Shown here piece after piece: positions 7,864 to 13,722 of a stretch of 16,368 nucleotides of DNA (within the stretch, counting starts at the first letter, position 1; each line of letters begins with the position of its first letter). Where the stretch lies: contig CAVEYA010000012.1 in assembly GCA_963619935.1 (NCBI GenBank), positions 1 through 16,368 on the forward strand, read 5' to 3'. The stretch comes from RUG13091 sp963619935. GTDB taxonomy: Bacteria > Bacillota_I > Bacilli_A > RFN20 > CAG-826. Position numbers and translations under genes: made by a program. The notes under the pieces were generated by a model that was given only the letters and a program-made list of their open reading frames with translations, was not told the origin of the DNA and did no database searches.

Positions 7864-8916
7864 TTAAAACTTATTAATTTCTTCAACTAAAGTTTCAAAC
7901 GCTTCGGCTTCTGGAACTTTTTTAATTATTTTATCTTTTTTAAAGATAACATATTCATGATGACCACCAGCAATGCCAATATCAGCGTTTTTAGCTTCGC
8001 CTGGACCATTAACTATACAACCCATGACTGCTACATGAACTGATTTGTTCATTGTTTCTAAATAATTCATCACTTTAATAGCTAAAGAAGGTACATCAAC
8101 TTGTGTTCTACCACAGGTAGGGCAAGCCACTAAAGTTGGATAATTAGGATATAAATCACAATCATGGAGTAAACGTTTAGCGGCTATAATTTCATCCTTT
8201 GGATCGCCAGAAATAGAAATACGAATTGTATCTCCAATACCATCTAAAAGTAAAGGAGCCAATCCAGCTGCGCTTCGAATCACAGAAATATCTTTAAAAC
8301 CAGCCTCGGTAATTCCTAAATGTAGTGGATAAGGAAATTTTTCACTTGCTAAACGATAAGCAGCAATAGTTTCTTTAACATTAGAGGCTTTCAAGGATAT
8401 GACAATATCATAAAATCCTAAATCTTCTAAAATTTTGACATGCTTTTCGGCAGATTGAACAAGTTTTTCAGCGGTGTATTGAACTGAATAATCATGAATC
8501 TCTTTATCTAAAGAGCCAGAATTTACACCAATACGAATTGGGATATGTTTTTTCTTAGCCATATCAACAACTTTTTTAATTTTATCAATTGAACCAATAT
8601 TTCCTGGATTAATCCGAATTTTATCAACGCCACATTCCATAGCAATTAAAGCAAGACGATAATCAAAGTGAATATCAGCTACTAAAGGAATTTTAATTCC
8701 TTTTTTAATTTCTTTTATAGCGTAAGCATCTTTTTCATCCATTATCGATACACGCATTAAATCGGCGCCTAAAGCAGCGCATTCATTAATTTGTTTAGTA
8801 ACTTCTTGATAATTTTCTGTCTTAATATTACACATGGATTGAATAAGAACTTTATCTTGTCCACCCATTTTTAATCCAGAAATATTAATTTGTCTTGTGT
8901 CTTTTCTACTTCTCAT
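7864..8916 (-). CDS. ispG: 4-hydroxy-3-methylbut-2-enyl diphosphate synthase IspG
   Basis: Penultimate MEP-pathway enzyme, an iron-sulfur protein that turns MEcPP into HMBPP, the substrate of IspH. From the chosen start it has 350 residues: a TIM barrel (about 1-255) with QSMCN (26-30) and RINPGNIG (101-108), then the cluster domain with C265 and C268 (ACPTCGRTQ), C300 and E307 (MGCIVNGPGE). Start choice: the frame stays open upstream to 9060, but that would add 48 hydrophobic residues unlike the family, cross the promoter and run into rpmG. The ATG at 8916 gives MRSRKDTRQINI, normal for IspG. No Shine-Dalgarno sequence is present, and a TATAAT ends 7 bases before the ATG, which implies a leaderless mRNA. 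Confidence 0.95.
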   Translation of the reverse strand: MRSRKDTRQINISGLKMGGQDKVLIQSMCNIKTENYQEVTKQINECAALGADLMRVSIMDEKDAYAIKEIKKGIKIPLVADIHFDYRLALIAMECGVDKIRINPGNIGSIDKIKKVVDMAKKKHIPIRIGVNSGSLDKEIHDYSVQYTAEKLVQSAEKHVKILEDLGFYDIVISLKASNVKETIAAYRLASEKFPYPLHLGITEAGFKDISVIRSAAGLAPLLLDGIGDTIRISISGDPKDEIIAAKRLLHDCDLYPNYPTLVACPTCGRTQVDVPSLAIKVMNYLETMNKSVHVAVMGCIVNGPGEAKNADIGIAGGHHEYVIFKKDKIIKKVPEAEAFETLVEEINKF

Positions 8917-8923
8917 CGCGTTT

Positions 8924-8932
8924 ATTATATCA
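8924..8932 (-). promoter_or_regulatory. Extended -10 promoter of ispG
   Basis: On the minus strand TGATATAAT (8932-8924) is a perfect extended -10 element. With normal spacing the start falls at 8917 or 8916, on or just before the A of the ispG ATG. No recognisable -35 lies 16-18 bases upstream, which is acceptable for an extended -10 promoter. The same nonamer occurs before efp. Confidence 0.65.
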
Positions 8933-8945
8933 TTACTGGTAATGA
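8930..8945. repeat. Perfect inverted repeat, candidate operator
   Basis: TCATTAC-TG-GTAATGA: 7-base arms around a 2-base centre. It covers the TG of the ispG extended -10 and lies upstream of the rpmG promoter in the divergent spacer. It has the size and place of a dimeric repressor site, but I cannot match it to a known regulator box. It is not followed by a U-tract, so it is not a terminator. Confidence 0.45.
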
Positions 8946-8962
8946 AGTGTTTAAAAATATGC

Positions 8963-8991
8963 TTTGCATTATAATTTATCCATGATAAGAT
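8963..8991 (+). promoter_or_regulatory. rpmG promoter region (two candidate -10 boxes)
   Basis: One candidate is a perfect TATAAT (8970-8975) with a poor -35. The other is TTTGCA (8963-8968), 17 bases, then TAAGAT (8986-8991) preceded by TGA, an extended -10. They predict leaders of about 38 and 22 bases before rpmG. I cannot choose between them from sequence. Confidence 0.55.
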
Positions 8992-9019
8992 ATTTAACGC
9001 TAACAAGGAGATTATTTCT

Positions 9020-9184
9020 ATGGCAAAAGATGATCGTATCTCATTAACATTAAAATGCACAGAGTGTGGTGAAGAAAACTATCTCACATCAAAGAATAAA
9101 CGTAAGCACGCTGACAGACTTGAATTAAAGAAATACTGCCCACGTTGTAAAAAAGTTACTCTTCATCGTGAGAAAAAGAAATAG
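9020..9184 (+). CDS. rpmG: 50S ribosomal protein L33 (zinc-binding form)
   Basis: Small protein of the large ribosomal subunit. The 54 codons read MAKDDRISLTLKC and on to HREKKK before TAG. Two CxxC pairs, C13/C16 (CTEC) and C40/C43 (CPRC), form the zinc knuckle of the C+ class of L33. The lysine/arginine-rich middle and ending fit rRNA binding. AAGGAG (9005-9010) stands 9 bases before the ATG. The gene diverges from ispG and is closed by an intrinsic terminator whose stem includes its own stop codon, so it looks like a one-gene transcript. L33 is often found in multi-gene operons with other factors; here it stands alone. Identity is clear despite the length. Confidence 0.95.
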   Translation: MAKDDRISLTLKCTECGEENYLTSKNKRKHADRLELKKYCPRCKKVTLHREKKK

Positions 9185-9208
9185 GCGGAATGCCTATTTT
9201 TCTTTTTT
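9177..9208 (+). terminator. Intrinsic terminator of rpmG
   Basis: Perfect stem ATAGGC (9181-9186) and GCCTAT (9192-9197) with loop GGAAT. It can be extended by A-T and G-U pairs down to 9177/9201 and is followed by TTTTCTTTTTT. The rpmG stop TAG lies in the left arm. The reverse strand also has a T-rich flank, so it could work both ways. Confidence 0.85.
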
Positions 9209-9216
9209 AAGAAGAT

Positions 9217-9843
9217 ATGAAAATTGTTCCATTTATTTATAATGATATTGATGATGTAATCGCTAACACATATTTAATTATCGATTCGCACAATAATTGT
9301 TTTTGTGTTGATCCAAGCGTGAAATATGATGGCATCAAGAATTACGTTATAAAGAATAGTTTAAATCTCAAAGGTGTTTTATTGACACATGGCCATTTTG
9401 ATCATATGAGAGGAGTAGAAATTCTTTTAAATGAATTTAATGTTCCTTTATATATTGGATTTGGCGATGAACCTTTATTAAAAGATTCATATTTAAATTG
9501 TTCAAATTATTTTGGCAGTCAGTCAATTAAAGTAAATATAAATCCAATAGTGATATCTGACCAAGAAATTATTTCTGGTCTTGATGAAGAAATAAAAGTT
9601 ATAGCGACACCATATCATACAGAGGGTTCAGTATGCTACTATCTAAAAGATAGTAAAATTCTTTTTTCTGGTGATTCTTTATTCAAATCAGGATTTGGTA
9701 GAGATGATTTGCCAAATTCTGTTCCTCACAAAAGAAGAGAATCGATTTCTAAAATATTAAATTTACCAGAAGACGTTAAAGTATATCCTGGGCATGGCCA
9801 ATTTACGAATATAAAGGCTGAGCGTATATTAAATGGTTTGTGA
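9217..9843 (+). CDS. Metallo-beta-lactamase-fold hydrolase, glyoxalase II-like
   Basis: Probable cytoplasmic thioester or related hydrolase of the glyoxalase II/YcbL/YqgX group; the substrate cannot be read from sequence. The 208 residues have the full binuclear metal motif: THGHFDH (57-63, ligands H58, H60, D62, H63), H134 in TPYHTEGS, D153 in SGDS, and H193 in PGHG. The length matches single-domain YcbL-type enzymes and not true glyoxalase II, which has an extra C-terminal glutathione-binding domain. The start lies 9 bases past the T-tract of the rpmG terminator, with only a weak AAGAAG before it and no clear promoter, so expression may depend on read-through. It ends in TGA inside the -35 region of efp. 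Family sure, function not. Confidence 0.88.
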   Translation: MKIVPFIYNDIDDVIANTYLIIDSHNNCFCVDPSVKYDGIKNYVIKNSLNLKGVLLTHGHFDHMRGVEILLNEFNVPLYIGFGDEPLLKDSYLNCSNYFGSQSIKVNINPIVISDQEIISGLDEEIKVIATPYHTEGSVCYYLKDSKILFSGDSLFKSGFGRDDLPNSVPHKRRESISKILNLPEDVKVYPGHGQFTNIKAERILNGL

Positions 9844-9865
9844 AAAAATAATAATTTGATATAAT
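9838..9865 (+). promoter_or_regulatory. Promoter of efp-yneF
   Basis: TTGTGA (9838-9843, four of six matches, overlapping the previous gene's stop), 16 bases, then TATAAT (9860-9865) preceded by TGA to make the extended -10 TGATATAAT. Start near 9872, leader about 30 bases, followed by the ribosome site AAAGGGG (9886-9892). Confidence 0.7.
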
Positions 9866-9871
9866 ATCAAA
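9855..9871. repeat. Perfect palindrome on the efp -10 box
   Basis: TTTGATAT-A-ATATCAAA: 8-base arms around one central base, containing the whole -10 element of efp and ending at the predicted transcription start. It may be a repressor site or a chance effect of an AT-rich promoter. No U-tract follows, so it is not a terminator. Confidence 0.4.
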
Positions 9872-9901
9872 GCAATAAATTAAAGAAAGGGGAAAATAAT
9901 T

Positions 9902-10459
9902 ATGATTAACGTAACAGAATTAAGACCTGGTAACTATTTCATTGAAGATGGTCAAATTTATAAAGTTTTAGACATTTTATTAAATAAAACCGCAATGAGA
10001 AAAATGGTTGCTTCCGTGAAAGTTAAAAATATGCGTACCGGTTCCGTGACTGAAATTTCTCGTAACTCCGGCTATGCAATTGAAAACATCCGTCTTGATA
10101 AGAAATCAATGCAATATTCTTATGACTCAGGAGATTTCTTAGTTTTCATGGATCAAGAAACATATGAACAAGTCGAAATTTCTAAAAGCCGCTTAGAATG
10201 GGAAAGCCAATTCTTAAAAGGCGAAGAAATTGTTGATATCACTTCATATGAAGGTGAAGTATTAGATATTACTTTACCAGCTAAAGTTGCTTTAAAGATT
10301 GTTGAATGCGAACCTGCGGTTCGTGGTGACACAGTTAACAAAGCTATGAAAGACGCCAAATTAGAAACTGGTTTAAAAGTTCGTGTTCCATTATTCATTG
10401 AAGAAGGCGAGGAAGTCCTTGTTCGTACAGATAATGGCCAATACGATGGAAGAGCATAG
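9902..10459 (+). CDS. efp: Elongation factor P
   Basis: Binds between the P and E sites and rescues ribosomes stalled on proline runs. The 185 residues show the three usual domains: KOW-like (1-62), OB (about 67-127) and a C-terminal OB domain (about 129-185) with the signature CEPAVRGDT (136-144), TGLKVRVPLFI (156-166) and the near-C-terminal YDGRA. The loop that reaches the peptidyl-transferase centre is odd. Aligned without gaps to Bacillus EF-P (GKGAAF loop), the modifiable Lys32 is Met32 here, inside TAMRKM (30-35), with Arg33 and Lys34 next to it. AAAGGGG (9886-9892) precedes the ATG. yneF follows after 9 bases. Identity is secure; how the loop is charged or modified is open. Confidence 0.96.
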   Translation: MINVTELRPGNYFIEDGQIYKVLDILLNKTAMRKMVASVKVKNMRTGSVTEISRNSGYAIENIRLDKKSMQYSYDSGDFLVFMDQETYEQVEISKSRLEWESQFLKGEEIVDITSYEGEVLDITLPAKVALKIVECEPAVRGDTVNKAMKDAKLETGLKVRVPLFIEEGEEVLVRTDNGQYDGRA

Positions 10460-10468
10460 GAGCAAGCT

Positions 10469-10702
10469 ATGGTATTAATGACAATGAATACTGTAGGTTT
10501 TGTATTCCTACTCATCGGTATGGTACTTGTTGGTGCTGTTGCAGGTTTCTTTGGAGCAAGATATTACTTCAAAAAACAACTCCAAAAGAATCCTCCAATT
10601 AACGAAAAAATGATTCGCGTTATGTTTGCTCAAATGGGAAGAACTCCTAGTGAAAAACAAATACGTGAAATTATGAGAAACGTAAATAGCAGCACAAAAT
10701 AA
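10469..10702 (+). CDS. yneF: YneF-family (UPF0154) small membrane protein
   Basis: A 77-residue protein of unknown function, widespread in Firmicutes and Mollicutes. A single N-terminal membrane helix (about 8-30, glycine-rich, ending GFFGARYYF) is followed by the family's conserved cytoplasmic segment KNPPINEKMIRVMFAQMGRTPSEKQI, split here as KNPPINEKMIRV (40-51) and QMGRTPSEKQI (55-65). The short polar C-terminus ends NSSTK. AGGAG (10458-10462), overlapping the efp stop codon, lies 6 bases before the ATG, so translation may be coupled to efp. An in-frame ATG three codons in is a possible alternative start. An intrinsic terminator follows. No function should be inferred from efp proximity alone. 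Confidence 0.9.
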   Translation: MVLMTMNTVGFVFLLIGMVLVGAVAGFFGARYYFKKQLQKNPPINEKMIRVMFAQMGRTPSEKQIREIMRNVNSSTK

Positions 10703-10724
10703 GCATTCCAAAAAAACAAAAATT

Positions 10725-10749
10725 GCCTCATTGAATATGAGGCTTTTTT
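10725..10749 (+). terminator. Intrinsic terminator of efp-yneF
   Basis: Perfect 7-bp stem GCCTCAT (10725-10731) and ATGAGGC (10737-10743), loop TGAAT, then six Ts. It closes the plus-strand unit. Confidence 0.92.
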
Positions 10750-10802
10750 AATCTTTAAAATAATTGAAAAAGTTTAAAAGAAAATTACTTTAGCTTTATT
10801 AA

Positions 10803-10833
10803 CAAAAAAGAAAAACTAGACTAAAGTCTAGTT
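10803..10833 (-). terminator. Intrinsic terminator of plsY
   Basis: On the minus strand AACTAGACT (10833-10825) pairs with AGTCTAGTT (10822-10814) around a tiny loop and runs into TTTTTCTTTTTT. It lies about 40 bases past the plsY stop and faces the yneF terminator, so the convergent units are separated by two opposed terminators. Confidence 0.85.
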
Positions 10834-10872
10834 AATCTACTAAATAAATACTAATAAAATACTCAATCAATT

Positions 10873-11676
10873 TTACTTCATCCAAGTAATTTTTCTTTCA
10901 TTACCAGCAATTAATCTTTTGATATTTTCATGATGTCTAATCGTCATTACGATGCCAAGAATGGTTATTACAGTAGCATATGTCCAGTTAAGGTTTAATG
11001 TTGGTCCATACATTGGAAGCCAAGCCCATTCTGGAGAAATTACTTTACACTGAACTAATATGACCCAAGTCCACGCTAAGATTGTGTCTAAGATTGCAGT
11101 TAAGATTGCAGTTAGTGATACATATTTTGTTGTTTTTAAAAAACCAAAGTAGGCTAAACCTGGTAAAAATCCACACATCCAAGTACTACAAACTGTTGTT
11201 CCCATAAAGCATGACGCAGCCTTACCGCCTTTAAAATTAGCAAAGACAGGCCAGCAATGTCCTAGCATTGCGCCGATAACAGCTAACCAATAGATTGGCC
11301 ATTGAATTGCGTAATAACTATTCGCTTCTGTGTAATATTGTTGTACCGTAGCGCATAACGCTCTCATGTTGCTTACGTCTACAACCGGATCCATAGCAAT
11401 TCCAGAATAGTCAAATTTTATAAATGTGACTAAAGCCCAACAAATCCACATTGGTGAAACCGTTTTAAACATATCAAATAAGATAATGCAAAATCCGACC
11501 TTTTTACCCCAAAGCCTTCCAGCATTAGTGCCTCCAGCATTATGTGAACCATAATCTCTTGGATCTTGGTGAAAGAAAATTTTTCCAACCCACACAGCTG
11601 TTGGTATACTACCAAAGAAGTAACCAAGTGCGATGCAAAAAATTCCTACCAATATATTAATTAATAATATATTCAT
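10873..11676 (-). CDS. plsY: Acyl-phosphate:glycerol-3-phosphate acyltransferase PlsY
   Basis: Integral membrane enzyme that makes lysophosphatidic acid from acyl-phosphate (supplied by PlsX) and glycerol-3-phosphate, the first step of phospholipid synthesis. The 267 residues contain the three catalytic motifs: GSIPTA (22-27) with SHNAGGTNAGR (44-54), GHCWPVFANFKGGKA (139-153), and RHHENIKRLIAGNE (247-260). Several hydrophobic segments (about 5-33, 58-86, 125-145, 155-180, 185-210, 232-247) fit a multi-pass protein. It is about 65 residues longer than typical PlsY. Most of the extra length is in 88-125, between membrane segments, and around 208-232. CGGAGGG (11690-11684) is 7 bases before the ATG. 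It diverges from parE, as plsY does in Bacillus. An additional open frame inside it (11430-11627) is a shadow. Confidence 0.95.
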   Translation of the reverse strand: MNILLINILVGIFCIALGYFFGSIPTAVWVGKIFFHQDPRDYGSHNAGGTNAGRLWGKKVGFCIILFDMFKTVSPMWICWALVTFIKFDYSGIAMDPVVDVSNMRALCATVQQYYTEANSYYAIQWPIYWLAVIGAMLGHCWPVFANFKGGKAASCFMGTTVCSTWMCGFLPGLAYFGFLKTTKYVSLTAILTAILDTILAWTWVILVQCKVISPEWAWLPMYGPTLNLNWTYATVITILGIVMTIRHHENIKRLIAGNERKITWMK

Positions 11677-11703
11677 TTTTTTACCCTCCGAATACTGCCT
11701 TCT

Positions 11704-11731
11704 ATTCTACTAAATTACTTTATATTTTCAA
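11704..11731 (-). promoter_or_regulatory. Promoter of plsY
   Basis: On the minus strand TTGAAA (11731-11726), 16 bases, then TAGAAT (11709-11704), each one or two bases off consensus. The start would be near 11697, giving a leader of about 20 bases that contains the ribosome site. Confidence 0.6.
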
Positions 11732-11742
11732 GTAAAATTGAT

Positions 11743-11748
11743 TATAAT
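11743..11748 (+). promoter_or_regulatory. -10 element of the parE-parC promoter
   Basis: Perfect TATAAT with a TG four bases upstream. The -35 region 16-18 bases away is weak and overlaps the plsY promoter region. The predicted start near 11755 leaves a 19-base leader containing GGAGG (11762-11766). Because the element lies inside the upstream in-frame TTG extension, it supports the ATG at 11774 as the parE start. Confidence 0.6.
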
Positions 11749-11773
11749 TAAAAACGACTTTGGAGGATACTAT

Positions 11774-13720
11774 ATGGGAAGTAATAATATTAAAACCACA
11801 TATACAGCAGATGACATTCATATTTTGCAAGGACTTGAGGGTGTCAGAAAAAGACCTGCTATGTATATTGGCTCTACCAATGCGAATGGCCTCCATCATT
11901 TAATTTGGGAAGTAGTCGACAATGCTGTTGATGAAGCTTTATCAGGTTATGGAAATCATATTACAGTGACAATTCATAAGGATGGTTCATGCTCCGTTTT
12001 GGATGAAGGACGTGGTATTCCTTGTGGCATAAATAAAGAAACTGGAAAACCAGCAGTGGAAATTGTTTTTTCTGAATTGCATGCTGGCGGAAAATTTAAT
12101 AGTGCAGTTTATAAATCAGCAGCTGGATTACACGGTGTCGGTGCTTCAGTCACCAATGCTTTGAGTGTGTATGTTGATGTTACCGTTTTTCAAAACGGTA
12201 AAATAAATCATTTAAGATTCGAAAACGGTGGTACATTGGTTACTCCATTAGAAGAAATCGGAACCACTAAAAAACATGGTACATTAGTTCGTTTTAAACC
12301 TGATCCAACTATCTTTTCTACTGTTGAATTTAAACGAGAAACAATCGCTAACCACTTACAAGAGTCTGCCTTTTTAATGAAGGGAGTACACTTTTTACTT
12401 AATGACGAAAGAACAGGTGAAAATCAAGAATTTTTCTATGAAAAAGGTATCGTTGAATACGTTACTAGTATCAACGCAAACAAGAGCGCTTTAACACCTG
12501 TAATCGACTTTGCTGGTACTGATGAAACTACTGAAATTAGTACTGAAATTGCATTGCAGTATTGTAATGAAGATTATAACGAAACTATCTTATCTTACGT
12601 TAATAACGTAAGAACAAAAGAAGGTGGTACTCATGAATCTGGTTTTAGAAGTGGTATCACAAAAGCAGTTAACGATTTTGCAGAAAATAATAATTTATTG
12701 CGCGGTAAAAAACTTGATGGTAGTGATATTCGAGAAGGTATAACAGCAATCATTTCTTTGAAAATTCCAGAAAGATTACTCGAATTTGAAGGCCAAACTA
12801 AGGGTAAGCTAGGCACGCAAGAAGCAACCTACATTGTTCAAAACTTTATTTATAATAAGTTTACTTATTATTTAACTGAAAACAAAGAACTCGCAATTAA
12901 TTTAGTTAAAAAATGTGTTGATAGTGCAACTGCTCGAATGGCAGCCCGTAAAGCAAAGGATGAAGCAAGAAGTGCTAAAAAAGCAAAAGCCGAAATCATT
13001 CTTTCAGATAAATTAACTCCAGCCCAAAGCAAAGATTACGCAAAAAACGAATTATTCATCGTGGAAGGTGATTCTGCGGGTGGTTCTGCTAAAAAAGGTA
13101 GAGACAGATTGCATCAAGCAATATTACCACTTCGTGGTAAACCATTAAATACAGATGGTTTACAAGTAACACAAGTACTTAAAAACGAAGAAATCGCTAC
13201 TATCATAAACACAATCGGCGCTGGTTTTGGACAATCTTTTGACATTGATGATATCCATTACGGGAAAATTATTATTATGACCGATGCTGATACCGATGGT
13301 GCTCACATTCAAACTTTATTATTAACTTTCTTTTATCACTATATGAGAACACTTATTACCAGTGGTCACGTTTTCATTGCTGTTCCACCTTTATATAGAA
13401 TATATAAAGAAGAGAACAAAAAAATGATTCAAGAGTACGCTTGGGATGATGAAGGATTAGAAGCTGCAAAAAAGAAAATTGGTTCCGGATACAAAGTCTC
13501 CCGTTATAAAGGTCTAGGTGAAATGGACGCTGTCCAATTAAAAGAAACAACAATGGATCCTAAAACTAGACTTTTAATTCAAGTTGATATTGAAGACCCA
13601 TTATTAGCCGATAGTAGAGTGGCCACTTTGATGGGAAAAGATACAAGTTTAAGAAAGAAATGGGTAGAGGAAAATGTTAATTTCAACGAAGTTGATACTT
13701 TCCTTAAGGAGGTCAAATAA
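11774..13720 (+). CDS. parE: DNA topoisomerase IV subunit B (ParE)
   Basis: ATPase subunit of topoisomerase IV, which unlinks daughter chromosomes. From the ATG at 11774 it has 648 residues. The GHKL ATPase domain has E46, D49 and N50 in EVVDNAVDEA, DEGRGIP (77-83) and GLHGVGAS (118-125). The transducer has QTKGKLG (341-347) with K343. The TOPRIM domain has EGDSAGG (431-437) and DADTDG (504-509), and the tail has YKGLGEMD (578-585). ParE is preferred over GyrB because of LFIVEGDS, GKPLNTD and NEEIATIINTIGAG, and because a ParC-type partner follows. Start choice: the frame is open 12 codons further to a TTG at 11738, but that runs through the -10 box and GGAGG. AAGGAGG for parC is encoded in the last codons, and parC begins 2 bases after the stop. 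Confidence 0.93.
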   Translation: MGSNNIKTTYTADDIHILQGLEGVRKRPAMYIGSTNANGLHHLIWEVVDNAVDEALSGYGNHITVTIHKDGSCSVLDEGRGIPCGINKETGKPAVEIVFSELHAGGKFNSAVYKSAAGLHGVGASVTNALSVYVDVTVFQNGKINHLRFENGGTLVTPLEEIGTTKKHGTLVRFKPDPTIFSTVEFKRETIANHLQESAFLMKGVHFLLNDERTGENQEFFYEKGIVEYVTSINANKSALTPVIDFAGTDETTEISTEIALQYCNEDYNETILSYVNNVRTKEGGTHESGFRSGITKAVNDFAENNNLLRGKKLDGSDIREGITAIISLKIPERLLEFEGQTKGKLGTQEATYIVQNFIYNKFTYYLTENKELAINLVKKCVDSATARMAARKAKDEARSAKKAKAEIILSDKLTPAQSKDYAKNELFIVEGDSAGGSAKKGRDRLHQAILPLRGKPLNTDGLQVTQVLKNEEIATIINTIGAGFGQSFDIDDIHYGKIIIMTDADTDGAHIQTLLLTFFYHYMRTLITSGHVFIAVPPLYRIYKEENKKMIQEYAWDDEGLEAAKKKIGSGYKVSRYKGLGEMDAVQLKETTMDPKTRLLIQVDIEDPLLADSRVATLMGKDTSLRKKWVEENVNFNEVDTFLKEVK

Positions 13721-13722
13721 CA

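Noticed and set aside
8917..9060. 48-codon upstream extension of ispG
   Set aside because: The frame is open but would encode a hydrophobic leader foreign to IspG, run over the ispG promoter and palindrome, and overlap the start of rpmG. The internal ATG gives the family N-terminus.
9845..9875. Terminator between the metallo-hydrolase and efp
   Set aside because: The palindrome there is entirely AT-rich, has a one-base centre and is not followed by a U-tract. It matches a promoter -10 instead.
10153..10515. Minus-strand 120-codon frame across efp and yneF
   Set aside because: Antisense to two clearly conserved genes, with no promoter, ribosome site or recognisable protein features.
11738..11773. 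TTG start 12 codons upstream in parE
   Set aside because: It would translate through the TATAAT and the GGAGG. The ATG at 11774 has the ribosome site and the normal N-terminus.
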